From: Moesziomyces globuligerus
Taxonomy: Eukaryota > Basidiomycota > Ustilaginomycetes > Ustilaginales > Ustilaginaceae
Length of the DNA: 64,000 bases
Assembly (NCBI GenBank): GCA_030849465.1
Contig: JARVLF010000017.1
Location: 124,001 to 188,000, forward strand
Direction: 5' to 3'
The position numbers and the translations under genes were made by a program. Below the pieces are notes generated by a model. The model was not told the origin of the DNA, did no database searches, and saw only the letters and a list, made by a program, of their open reading frames with translations. Positions 29,301-38,141 of the stretch are shown here, piece after piece (the stretch's first letter is position 1; each line of letters begins with the position of its first letter).

Positions 29301-31374
29301 CGCAGCTGTGGCTCAGCGTGCGATCGCCGCCTCTACGGGCAGCCTGTCTGCGTCCGAGCTGTCGGAATCGCAGCGCCAGGCTGCGCTCGACGCGTTTGAC
29401 GCCGAGGCCGAAGGCGCGCGGCTCGAGACGACGATCGAAGCGCTCCGCGCCTTTGACGCAGCCGAGATGTACGCCGAGGTCAAAGCGAAGCTCGACGCGC
29501 TCAACGTGCTCGTGCGCAAGTGGCAGAAGGCGTGGAAGTCGGCCAACGACAAGGTGGCGCGCGCCACGGCGGCGGCGCGCGACAAGATCGCCTTCCGCAA
29601 CTTCCGGTCGGGCGATCTGGCGCTCTTCCTGCCGACGCGCAACTCGAACCTCGCGCCCAAGCCGTGGGCAGCGTTCAACATCAGCGCGCCCCACTTCTTC
29701 CTCAACGCCCAGCAGCCGCTGGCGGAACAGCTGCGCACCAAGGAGTGGATCGTCGCGCGCATCACCACCATCACCGACTGCGTCGTGCCCGCGGCGGACG
29801 CGGGCGAGGCCGAGAAGGATGCGGAGGATGCAAATCCGTTCCGACTCGCGCCGGGCGTGCGCTACTTTTTGCTCGACGTCGAGACGTACAGCGGGCACAG
29901 CTCGGCGCCGCCAATCAAGAGCCGAAAGAGCTCGTCCGCGGCGATCGAGTCCGGGTCTTCCGGCCGGCGTGGGGCGGAGAAGGAGGTGCCGCCGGCGCAT
30001 CCAAGGAGCCAGAGCGAGGGGGCTCTGACGGGCGTGCAGAAGATCTCGGAGGCGCAGACCGGCACGAGCGACGTCCAGGATGCGCTTGCGCCCGCCGCCG
30101 ACTCGGGTGGAGCGGTGGTGGAAGAGCCGCATACGCGAGGCGAGGAGGATGGCGCGGGGCAGACGAGCGGATTCTCGCTGCGGTCCGACAAGCTCGCCGC
30201 GTCCGAGGCGGCGACGCCTCCGATGGCGACGCCGGCGACGTCGCCGCCGACTGCACGCGGTGCTCTCCCGGACGCGATGCCGGGCGCGATGGCGGGTGCG
30301 GTGGCTGCGTCGGGTCTGACGCGGGCGATGCGCAGCATCTCGCCTGCATCGTCGCTCAAGGCGGATGGTTCGTTGGGCGCTGCGGGCGCGCACGGGCGGT
30401 GGCGAGCAAGCTCATCGGCGTCCACCAACGCGCACTGGACGGCGCGTGGGATCAGGGGCATTGCTGAGGAGGGTTCCGCGCAGGAGGGCGAGGCGAGCAC
30501 GACGTCAAGCCACCGGTCGGCGTTGATCGAGCACGCGACGCTCGCGCCTGCGTTTGGCCGCAAGCAGGGCGGTCGAGTGCGTGCGCTGTCGCCCTCGGCA
30601 CCGAGCCACGACGGGGAGGGAGAAGGTGGTGGGAGCGGGGTGACGTCTGCGCCTGCGTCGCAGACGCGGTCCGAGGGGATTGCGATCCGCACGGCGCGTC
30701 CGCGCAGGGAGATGGTCGACACGGCGGTGAGCAATCCCTTTTCGCAGTCGCCCGGTCCGGCATCTCTGCCGGCGTCTCGCGATGCGATGGGAACGCTAGG
30801 TCGAGGGGCGCCGCGCAAGTCGAGTCTCAACATTAGCAGTGGGCCGCGTGTCCAGCGCTGGCCTAGCACGGGTAGCAGTACCACGGCAAGCGCGGCGGGA
30901 AGTGCGGCGGGGGGTGGAGTTGGGATTCGGATCAACGGACGTAGCATTGTTGTGGAGGGAGGTGGGCATAGGCGGTCGAGTTCGCAGGGTGTGTCGGGAG
31001 CGCAGGGGATGGTTTCGACGGCGGTGACGACGACGCATGCTGTGCCCGGTGCGTTTCCGTCGTCGTACTCGAGCTCGGGCTCGATCCATTCGATCGCCGA
31101 GGGCGAGGAGCGGAGGGCGAGAGGATTTCTGAGCCAGACGCTGGGAAGGTTGACGGGCGCAGCGGTTCAAACGGTCGGTCCACCGTTTGCGTCCATCGAA
31201 GCCACCAGGACGGCCGAACAGAGTCCGGCGAGGAGCAGGCAGAAACGACCCTCGCTCTTCGCAGCTGTCGCAGGAATGGACGACGAGCCAGAGGCCTCGT
31301 CGGCGTTCTCGAATACCTCGACCTCCAGCGCAGAGGGCCTGCTCAAGCGACTCGGCGCCAATCCACCGCGCTAG
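26359..31374 (+). CDS. ATG11: Atg11 selective-autophagy scaffold
   Basis: The single exon encodes 1,671 residues. The N terminus (RVVRAHDGRSILVNQPLSHF, then FSLATEIPSDAIICMT) is the ubiquitin-like region typical of Atg11 and animal FIP200. A helical region spans about 130-530 and a strong coiled coil about 640-960. The conserved Atg11 C-terminal domain lies at about 1075-1180 (FRNFRSGDLALFLPTRNS, PWAAFNISAPHFFL, EWIVARI). Atg11 docks cargo receptors and the Atg1 kinase at the pre-autophagosomal structure during mitophagy, pexophagy and Cvt-type transport. Beyond the conserved domain there is an extra Ser/Gly/Ala-rich tail of about 495 residues that yeast Atg11 lacks. An overlapping uORF covers the start. 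Confidence 0.93.
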   Translation: MRVVRAHDGRSILVNQPLSHFPTLDDLLDCFSLATEIPSDAIICMTADGSQLKQELLDRIIHNAASSTSASDSSTTNTAAVTAAKPQSATPPDPTAESHAHEFFVYNRDFLYTDPTELAAELAEHAVLNVVPPMPDAELAFPPTPKALEAIVAWTAEIGTLAAEHEHTCRDLLNRITLIARSLQVALANLRDHADDIEKGAKALIDDVAQKELTRMQNLLQGYERDLRILGMVSIHPRLQSSGAQMATTTTATGSSTTQNGTSNGSSAVSKPKHRTLGDYISKSKMSAVADACQRVFSELRERIERIDMDLTLIRNDTQGLSEEVEATTPQVADETYQRVAEALARTRELDAFIESTCSPDAQGWPVADKLDRATFERVVRSCHELLLLNEVAREAVQRLTQDRNDILERSLHLLIDISGIQSEFTETSSLLAAVDADLHSNKLDGFKHLHRLKNMLWAYGATVVEVVRRREFAKHFLGKSQSLAELMAKLSASEWKRRQFYRSDVSSLLPWEVKGMDDKPPSLEITTPRVSSEGTADLSLADLDALYELLDQVDQRLRQDAEGGGPAAASPIPEVKAALQSLAAALQDLDDEFIHLVNIQLLNKDDDEEGSDEDGDESGSDTSIRARRRERRRLRLTASLAAANDQELAQLRRELHSTRAAKEEAERALKADGESRALGLKAEVETLRRQLETSRSEALSLETERRDAQNRIETLLGDLEVERERRLNMVDEVNQLRRDLEQSHRAEAAAKQEAMEDAERVAELEAQAHELHVELDEAKSARIDASNRIEALLSEGSSAEGELRTAQARIDELTEHLSSAHADAARAREAAAEVEAAKERQIRSYRAEADGDRAILEERVRALKAELEAKQQLLQQQTDVAQRAEQSRVPDREAIELLRGQLQAADVAHEEIVKEMDRAKELADEAEAARREVEASRQLLLERARTLLAKTSQLRKTVRAMPVHSSSRQASASSPGPALGAAVAQRAIAASTGSLSASELSESQRQAALDAFDAEAEGARLETTIEALRAFDAAEMYAEVKAKLDALNVLVRKWQKAWKSANDKVARATAAARDKIAFRNFRSGDLALFLPTRNSNLAPKPWAAFNISAPHFFLNAQQPLAEQLRTKEWIVARITTITDCVVPAADAGEAEKDAEDANPFRLAPGVRYFLLDVETYSGHSSAPPIKSRKSSSAAIESGSSGRRGAEKEVPPAHPRSQSEGALTGVQKISEAQTGTSDVQDALAPAADSGGAVVEEPHTRGEEDGAGQTSGFSLRSDKLAASEAATPPMATPATSPPTARGALPDAMPGAMAGAVAASGLTRAMRSISPASSLKADGSLGAAGAHGRWRASSSASTNAHWTARGIRGIAEEGSAQEGEASTTSSHRSALIEHATLAPAFGRKQGGRVRALSPSAPSHDGEGEGGGSGVTSAPASQTRSEGIAIRTARPRREMVDTAVSNPFSQSPGPASLPASRDAMGTLGRGAPRKSSLNISSGPRVQRWPSTGSSTTASAAGSAAGGGVGIRINGRSIVVEGGGHRRSSSQGVSGAQGMVSTAVTTTHAVPGAFPSSYSSSGSIHSIAEGEERRARGFLSQTLGRLTGAAVQTVGPPFASIEATRTAEQSPARSRQKRPSLFAAVAGMDDEPEASSAFSNTSTSSAEGLLKRLGANPPR

Positions 31375-31763
31375 CCGTGTAGGATCGAATGCAACTGGCC
31401 ACGCATCGCTCCAGGCATGTCGGGTCGAGAGGCGTGTGTGAAGCGCGTGGCAAGCTCCGCGGCATGCGTGAGCGGGATGCAGCTGGCGTCGGCCACAGTC
31501 GGCTCCGAGCTCGGGTGGTGCAGCTGAGGGTGTGGAGAAGCACGGGACGCCGTGGCTCAGGTCACAGAGGCGATGCTGAGTCGGCGGCGGCGTGCGGGTC
31601 TATCTGGTCTGGGAGCAGGACGTGGGCAGTCTGTGCGACATTTGCTATGCAGTGAAGACGGGACTGGATTGCTGTAGACGTAAAGGTGGACGCTGCTAGC
31701 TGGGGGGGGGCGAGACTAATGTACAAGGAGGAACGACGAATCGGGGTGGCTGATGTAGGGTTC
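31375..31763. other. convergent intergenic region (ATG11 / NHP2)
   Basis: About 390 bp between two stop codons, with a G-rich run near 31700. I see nothing else in it. Confidence 0.6.
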
Positions 31764-32372
31764 TCAGACCTGGAGTGCGACCTGGTCACTGAGGGACTGG
31801 ACTTGCTTATGAAGGGCGGCGTAGTCGTCTGCGTATTCCTCCTTTGGCTTTGTAGCGTCCTTGCCCTTTGCGGCTGCCTTTTTGCCGCCGTTGGGGACGA
31901 TCATGACGCAGCTGGTGGGGCGTTTGGTGGCGCTCGCCGCGCCGAGGTTTTCCTTGGAGGCGACAAAGATGTACGGGTTGGCGGTATCCTCGCAAAGCAC
32001 GGGGATATGGCTGAGGATATCGATGGGACTGATATCGCCCGCAAGGATGACGAGACCCTTCTCGCCCTTGCGGAGAGCCTTGACCACCTCCTTGACTCCG
32101 CGCTTGACGTGGCCGCGCGACTTGGACGCCTTCTTGGTGAGCTTGAACAGCTTCTTGCCCATCTTGGCTTCCGCGAGCGGCTGCGCGATGGGCGAGATCT
32201 CCAACGTCTCGACGGCAGACTCGTCGTCCGAATCCGCATCGGCCTTGACCTTCTTGTCCTTCTTGGACTTTTTCGACGGGCTAGCCTCGACTGAGGGTGC
32301 GTCGACCTCCATCGCAGCCACCTCCGACTTGCGCTTCGACTTCTTCTCCTTCTTCAGCTCGTCCTTTGCCAT
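31764..32372 (-). CDS. NHP2: Nhp2, H/ACA snoRNP core protein (L7Ae family)
   Basis: The ATG at 32372 gives 202 residues. The N-terminal 75 residues are Lys/Glu/Ser rich and resemble nucleolar proteins. The L7Ae/Nhp2 fold follows, with KLTKKASKSRGHVKRGVKEV, LRKGEKGLVILAGDISP and IPVLCEDTANPYIFV. Nhp2 binds kink-turn-like elements in H/ACA snoRNAs with Cbf5, Nop10 and Gar1, and supports rRNA pseudouridylation and processing in the nucleolus. The spliceosomal relative Snu13 lacks the Lys-rich N terminus and the extended C terminus seen here, so Nhp2 is preferred. It is about 45 residues longer than the yeast protein, mainly at the N terminus. Confidence 0.93.
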   Translation of the reverse strand: MAKDELKKEKKSKRKSEVAAMEVDAPSVEASPSKKSKKDKKVKADADSDDESAVETLEISPIAQPLAEAKMGKKLFKLTKKASKSRGHVKRGVKEVVKALRKGEKGLVILAGDISPIDILSHIPVLCEDTANPYIFVASKENLGAASATKRPTSCVMIVPNGGKKAAAKGKDATKPKEEYADDYAALHKQVQSLSDQVALQV

Positions 32373-33625
32373 GGTGACGATACTGCGTGCGTGTGTGTGT
32401 ATGGGACGGTGGTGGTCGTGGTGACGATATACCCTCGATGACGGTGGAGAGAGATGGTGGTGATCACGAGCAAGACAATGCAAGCCAGAGCCCAGAAACC
32501 AAAAAATTCCACAAGGCCGCAAGCTCGACCTTCCGACTTGGGAGCCTGCGGTGACTTGGGGCGAAGCAACTGCCGAGCAGCTAAAACTTTGTGGCTGCTC
32601 GCAGGCGCATCAAATTCTTGCCCTGCCTCACTTTTTGGCCTTTTTTTTTGCCGACAGAATGTAAATTTATCTATACCGGCCTAACATAATGAAGCCTGGA
32701 AAATGGCAGCACGCTGCTCGATCACGAGGGTGCAAAATCCGCCCTTTTCGAAAGGCCGTTTTTCATCCCTTCTGAGCCTGGCGCTGCAGACAAAAGAAGA
32801 GAGCCTTTGAGGAACCGCAGTTTTTTCTTTGGTCGCTGCTTCTGCGCCTCTGATTCTTCGCAAATGTCCCGCCGAGCCGAGCGAGCAAGGCCAACAAAGA
32901 GCCAAAGTCGGCGGCGAGCTTGGCTGCCAGTTTCCTTCTCCACCACCACCCTTCGTGCACCTCTTGCGCATCACCATGGCCCCTCGTTTGCCCGCGGGCC
33001 GGTGCAAACCCCTCCAAGTACCCATCACCACCACTTGTAAGTGTCCGACCTGGCTACACCGTGCTACAGCGAGGCGCACTCGGTCGCCTTGAAGGATTAC
33101 AACTACACCCGCGCATGATGTCTATGATTGCGCATCCAATCAGAAATTTTATACACGAATCAGATGAAACAGCTCCCGCCGCCTCGCGCACACCACCAAA
33201 GCGTCACAGAAAGCGAAAGAACGAGAGAGATACTGACTGCTGTTCCTTCATCTCGACCTTTTCGTCCGCTGAGTAGAAGGTCGCTCCATGACCCTTCCGA
33301 CTCCTCGCACTCCCTGCCACGCCAAGGTCGACAGAGCCAGGCACCGACGAAGCTCGCTTGAAAGGTACGCAGATGCTCGCTCGCAGAGTGGTTGCGCTGG
33401 GCATGCACGACGACAAGAGGATGCTATAGCATTTTACAAACTAGAGTCTCGCGGTCTTGGTTCGCGTTAACTTGCATCGCTTACTGATTCTCGTCGTGCA
33501 GCCCGCCGGCGCGGCGCGCTCCTGCGATCACCAGCTCACTCTGGGCCGACACGTCGTCGCATCCGATCGCTGACTTCGTTCTCGATTGCATCGCGCTTGT
33601 TTAGACTCCAATTCCGAACCGCATC
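32373..33625. other. divergent intergenic region (NHP2 / unknown mitochondrial gene)
   Basis: About 1.25 kb with T- and A-rich blocks (about 32640-32690 and 33130-33160), unlike the GC-rich surroundings. Possible splice signals occur near 33036 (GTAAGT) and 33363 (GTACGC). No coding gene or recognisable small RNA is seen. Confidence 0.5.
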
Positions 33626-34974
33626 ATGTTCGGTTGGGCTTCGTCCTTGCGGCTTTCAACAGCCGTACTGACTTCGGCTCCTCAACGCCTCCTCTCCCGC
33701 TCGATTCGCACAGCGCCGGAGCGGTCGGCAAAGCTCGCTGCGAAGCCCGATCCGGCTGCTAAGATCTTGGTAAGCATCTCCGCATTCTTCCCGTTCCCCT
33801 CTTCCCTTCATCCACACTTCTACCTCAGTGTCGACCAGCAGGGACTCTGCTGGCGATTCTTTGGCGCCGGTGCACGCGGCGCGGTTGAGCCTCGGCTCGA
33901 CCTGCGTCCCTAGCACAGTATCGTCTGATTGGGAGCGACATCCTTGATTGGAGGCCACGAGCCTGCCTTCACGGGCGGGCGAGTGGACATGTAAACAACG
34001 CGACAACCCTGGCGGCGGCAGCCTAGATCCATGTGCCCTCGTCACCGCTTCGCCTGTGTGTGCGCGCCGTCCGCGCGGTTGGACGTCGCTTGCGACGCCC
34101 CGCCGAGCACGTGGACGGCGTGCGCCGGGATGAATGTACTTGGGCTGGCACCCTAATTTCATAGCACTTGGAGTCAGGCACTATGTGCCCATGCTCGTTT
34201 GAGGCTACAACCTAGGGTCCTGGCTACATTCCTTTCCGCTCTTTTCTTCACCTTGATCTCTCACGGCAGGCGAGAACGGCGGAGACTGACAATCGTTGGT
34301 TCGGTCTACAGGTCAAGCCGATGCCGCAAGCGTCGCTCGCGAACAACGGAGCCTGGTTCGCGCCCAGCAAGCATCCCTTCTTCCGCACCGAGGCGTTTAG
34401 CGTCGTCCTCAAGCCGTTCCCACGCAACCTCTGTGACGAAAAGGGCAGGTTGGACGAGTGGAAACTCGTGCCCAGCTGGCTGCCCATGCCCCCGCACCCG
34501 TCGACACACCAACGCAGGTATCTCCGGCCGCCGTTCTACCCGCCGCCTGGCGAGTTGACTCCTCGGAGTACTGCTCGGGAGGGCGACGGCAAGTGGGAGG
34601 CGGCTTCGGTGCCTGTTGCGAGCGCAGCGGCGGTGCGGCCCATGGTACGCGTGCTGGTGCTCTCGACCAAGCGACGTGTGCATGCGTTTGCTGTGATCCG
34701 GCACCGCGTCCGCACCCGCCTCGTCGAGGCGCTGCGCCTCGCCATGGTGCAGCTGCAGCACGAGGGCGCCGACATTGGGCGGATGCTCGATCCGACGCGC
34801 AACGTGCTCGTCGTCTACGCCGAGGCGCCGGCTCACAACAAGGACATGGCTCAGCTCGCGCGCGACATGACGCACGGCCTCAAGAATCTGGCGGCGCGCG
34901 CTGCGGACGGCAGGGAGAACCGGCCCAAGCGCCGCGTCGAGAAGCCCCGCCGCAAGATGGCGGATGGCGGATAG
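33626..34974 (+). CDS. probable mitochondrial protein of unknown function, two exons
   Basis: Exon 1 (33626-33769, 48 codons) encodes an Arg/Ser/Ala-rich leader (LRLSTAVLTSAPQRLLSRSI) typical of a mitochondrial presequence. The donor is GTAAGC at 33770. The best acceptor is CAG ending at 34311, with CTGAC about 22 nt before it, giving exon 2 at 34312-34974 and 268 residues in total. An alternative acceptor ending at 34269 is also in frame and would add 14 residues. The 542-nt intron is several times longer than the others here. The mature part has a conserved-looking core (WFAPSKHPFFRTEAF, VLVLSTKRRVHAFAVIRHR) and a basic C terminus. I do not recognise the family. A mitoribosome-associated role is only a guess from the presequence and the basic character. 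Confidence 0.65.
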
Positions 34975-35626
34975 AAGGTATGTTACATGGCGCAGAGGAC
35001 GGCAGCGAGCAGCGAGGACGACGGGCGAGGATTATTAATTGTATCACCCCTTCGGGGGGATGCTGGAAATTACCGTCCGACTTTGCTTCGTGAGGATATC
35101 TTTAAGGCTGATTAATGAGCCCCACACCTCGCTGCTCGCTGCGCCGTCCTCGGGACACTTGTTGGTGCAAGGCGAGCCGTGCTGACATCTTCATCTTGTT
35201 GTCGCTGCGCTCTAGCTTTTTCTTCGGTGCGATCGCATTGCAGGCAAGGTCGACGACGGATGTCGATCTCTGAAGGTAAGTTTGGCGAAACACACACAGC
35301 GGGCCATGCTGAGAGCGCTCGAGGCTCACAGGCCAGACGACGGCAGGCGGTTTGCATGATGAGTTTCAACATTATCACGACGGTCTTCGTACACAGCCAT
35401 GGCGAATCCGCCCTGCCACTAAACCCATTTTTCAGGGCACCCATTCTGAAACGCACCCCTGCCGTGCCGGACTCGTTTTGCTCGAGCGCATCTTTCAGCA
35501 TGGCATTGCGATTCGAGCGATGGCGACGGCGATGGCTGACGTTGAGTTTCGTGCTTTTGCGCTTGTTAGAAGTATACCCCACGACACGTATGATACCCAT
35601 TTGCAACGCATTCTCGTTTGATTTCA
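34975..35626. other. convergent intergenic region with fold-back element
   Basis: About 650 bp between two stop codons. It contains the inverted repeat at 34995-35151 and AT-rich loop sequence. No gene is evident. Confidence 0.6.
34995..35151. repeat. fold-back element with 23/25-nt inverted arms
   Basis: The arm at 34995-35017 (GAGGACGGC then AGCGAGCAGCGAGG) matches the reverse complement of 35127-35151 except for two extra bases. The loop is about 109 nt and carries a small CCCC-TTC-GGGG hairpin (about 35046-35057) and ATTAAT motifs. Confidence 0.8.
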
Positions 35627-36352
35627 TCAGAGGTCTTTGGAGTGGGTGGGGGCAGATTTGGCAGTGGGAGGGACTGAGATGAGCCAAGGGAGGGTGAGGG
35701 CGTTGAGTCTTCGGAAGGGCCAGGAGAGGGTGCCTTGCATGGGGTTGTGGTTCCATCTGTCTTCGAACTTTGTGACTACGTTGTTTTGGTTTCGTTGGAT
35801 GATGACGGTTGATTTCATGTCCTTGATGGTGCCGAGGCCTTTGAGTTTGTATCTCTGGAGTTGGACGTATTCGATGAGGTTTTGGTCTTGGCGGATGAGT
35901 TTCCAGGCACGCGTTTCCGAGAGGCTGAAGGCGGCGGGCATGCCGTACCACTGAGCGAGGTACTGACGTGCTCCGGTGGCGTGGCAGATCGGATCGGCGA
36001 AGACGGCCTTGGCGTCCCATCGCGAAAAGATCTCAGGGCTCGGACGGGCGCCGAAGAGATCCATGGCATCGCGGATCAGCTGCGCCGTAGCCGCATCCGG
36101 CTCCACCAACGGCGTCGTCGCAAACCCCTCGAACTCGACCGTCTGCGAAGGCAGCGAAACCGACATGACTCCCGCGGAACCAGAAGCAGCAAAGGCGGCC
36201 GGATGTCCGAGTCGAAAGTTACGTTGCGATGCGGCGATGTTGCGAGCCGGATTCGCAGACGCTCGAGCAAGGCTAGCGCTGCAAAGCAGTGTGACGACCG
36301 AAAGAAGGGTGGTGGAAGAAGCGCGAGTGTGTCCAGCAGGCCAAAGTCGCAT
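35627..36352 (-). CDS. DUF2358 / NTF2-like fold protein
   Basis: The 241-residue protein begins with a hydrophobic segment (TTLLSVVTLLCSASLARA) that could be a signal peptide or membrane anchor. A DUF2358-type domain, related to the SnoaL/NTF2 fold, spans about residues 90-215. It includes AMDLFGARPSPEIFSRWD, VFADPICHATGARQYLAQW, RYKLKGLGTIKDMKSTVII and KFEDRWNHNP. Proteins with this domain are widespread in fungi, algae and plants, but their biochemical role is not known. It is divergent from the mL38 gene, sharing about 440 bp of promoter. The family call is based on remembered sequence pattern, so moderate confidence is given. Confidence 0.7.
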   Translation of the reverse strand: MRLWPAGHTRASSTTLLSVVTLLCSASLARASANPARNIAASQRNFRLGHPAAFAASGSAGVMSVSLPSQTVEFEGFATTPLVEPDAATAQLIRDAMDLFGARPSPEIFSRWDAKAVFADPICHATGARQYLAQWYGMPAAFSLSETRAWKLIRQDQNLIEYVQLQRYKLKGLGTIKDMKSTVIIQRNQNNVVTKFEDRWNHNPMQGTLSWPFRRLNALTLPWLISVPPTAKSAPTHSKDL

Positions 36353-36793
36353 AGTAGACCAACGAACGCTCTAGCGTGTTGGAACAAGGCTGGTTAGATG
36401 CGGGAGCGAGGTGGTGGGGGAGCAGCATGGCGAGTATATGTACGGATGGGCACCGAGTCGCGGGTGATTCACCATGAGGCCGCGCCAGAGGACGAGCATG
36501 ATTGTGCCTCCACACGCTTTGTATGTGCATAAAGCGCCTCTCACGTCAGCCCTCGCGCAGCCAAGCTTTGCCGCGCACCGGAAAGCGCTTGCTATATGTA
36601 ACGTGATGTTACATCGTCGACAGCTACCACGCTTGATTGGCAAAAATGCGTCTCGTGCGGCTAGAAGTCTTGAAGCTTTTGACTTTTTTCCAACTGGGCC
36701 TCGCAACCCAGCCGCTCGCTACCCCGTAACCTTCTCGTAGACTCCACCATATCTTGCGCTCCTCACCGAACTCGTGCTGCATCACTACATACG
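36353..36793. other. divergent promoter region (DUF2358 gene / MRPL35)
   Basis: The stretch contains a 7-bp inverted repeat with a 5-nt spacer (ATGTAAC-GTGAT-GTTACAT, 36596-36614). No gene is seen. Confidence 0.6.
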
Positions 36794-37960
36794 ATGAGTT
36801 CGACAAGGTGCCTTTCACTTACGCTGCTTCGGGCCCGTGCCTCTCGCGGCGCTTCGCGCGGCTTCTCCTCCACCACCACTCGCGCTTCGGGTTCGTCGGG
36901 GTCGGCCTGGACGCCCGTGCTCAAGCCGGGTGTGCTGCCGGCGTACGACGAGGCGCTATCGTACCTCTCCTCGCACGCCTCCTCGGTTCGGGAACGCATT
37001 CGGGCGCTCGACAGCAGCTCGCTGTCCGCGGAGGACAAGGCGACGGTGGGCGAGTCGCTCGAGGTCGCCGAGCGCATCAACGATCCGGCGACGCTGGCGC
37101 GGTTTGCCGCCTCGGATGCGACGACGTACGATGCCGCCGATCCGGTGCTGAGGCACCTCCGCGAGCGCGTCTGGAGGAACGACTCGGGCGTGCTGGATAA
37201 GCTCATGCAGCGCGCAACGCTCATGCACGTCCTCCCGGACGTCCTCGCCGAGATCACTCCCACCGCCGATGTGCAGCTCGCCTTTGGCTCCGGTTCGGGC
37301 TACACAGACCACTCGTCCCAAGGCGGCGATGTCCTCGCCGGTGTCTTTGTTCCTGTGCACGCATCCATGCAGCCTCCAAAGGTCGCGGTCAACGTGTTCC
37401 ACAAAGAGGACAGACTCTATACCCTCGTGCTCGTCGATCCAGACCACCCGAACCAAGAGACCCAGGCGTTTACTACTCGCCTCCTTGCACTCAAGACCAA
37501 CATCACCCTTTCGGCCACCTCGCCCCACGTCGACTTGACCTCCGACATGACGCTCGATTACATCCCCCCGCATCCCCAACACGGAACCGGCTACCACAGA
37601 TACACCCTCGTCCTCCTCGAACAACCCTCCCCCCTTCAGGTCCAGCTCGCTCACAGAGACGCGTTCAGCCTCACCGAGTTCGCTCGAATCCACTCGCTCG
37701 TTCCGGCAGGCATCCACTTTTGGCGCGCAAAGTGGGACAAGCACGCCGCAGACGCCGTCTCCAAGATCTACACCGACATCCTGAGTAAGCCCCCACAAGA
37801 GCAAAAGATGAACAAAGTGCGAGCATGGAGATTGACGCCCCCGACTTTTTTTCATCCGCTTGGTGCAATCGCAGAAACAAACGAACCGCGCTACACCCGT
37901 CCGCCGACGCTCGACAAGGTCCGCAAACAGATCGGCGACATCGGCTCAAAGTGGTTCTGA
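36794..37960 (+). CDS. MRPL35: mitochondrial large-subunit ribosomal protein mL38 (PEBP fold)
   Basis: The single exon encodes 388 residues starting with a Ser/Arg-rich mitochondrial presequence (MSSTRCLSLTLLRARASRGA). Residues about 150-370 form a phosphatidylethanolamine-binding-protein-like domain. Its features include VNVFHKEDRLYTLVLVDPDH, LDYIPPHPQHGTGYHRY and the C-terminal FWRAKWDKHAADAVSKIY. This combination, with helices before the PEBP fold, is that of yeast Mrpl35 and human mL38, which sit in the central protuberance of the mitoribosome. The length is close to the yeast protein (367). Confidence 0.9.
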   Translation: MSSTRCLSLTLLRARASRGASRGFSSTTTRASGSSGSAWTPVLKPGVLPAYDEALSYLSSHASSVRERIRALDSSSLSAEDKATVGESLEVAERINDPATLARFAASDATTYDAADPVLRHLRERVWRNDSGVLDKLMQRATLMHVLPDVLAEITPTADVQLAFGSGSGYTDHSSQGGDVLAGVFVPVHASMQPPKVAVNVFHKEDRLYTLVLVDPDHPNQETQAFTTRLLALKTNITLSATSPHVDLTSDMTLDYIPPHPQHGTGYHRYTLVLLEQPSPLQVQLAHRDAFSLTEFARIHSLVPAGIHFWRAKWDKHAADAVSKIYTDILSKPPQEQKMNKVRAWRLTPPTFFHPLGAIAETNEPRYTRPPTLDKVRKQIGDIGSKWF

Positions 37961-38141
37961 ACCCCCCAGCGACTTGTACTCTTTACCCGCACCCAACACC
38001 ACCACCATCCACATCCAGCGTGTGTTCCAGGCGCACAGCATGAGAGAGCAAAAAAGAGAAGGAGGGGGGGGGGGGGGATGCAATTTGTGAAACCCGCATG
38101 CAGGGGTGGTTGAACAACATTGGCAAGGAAAGGAGGGGGAT

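Noticed and set aside
35112..36020. 302-codon minus-strand ORF overlapping the DUF2358 gene
   Set aside because: Arg/His/Pro-rich out-of-frame translation; the DUF2358 frame is the one with conserved blocks.
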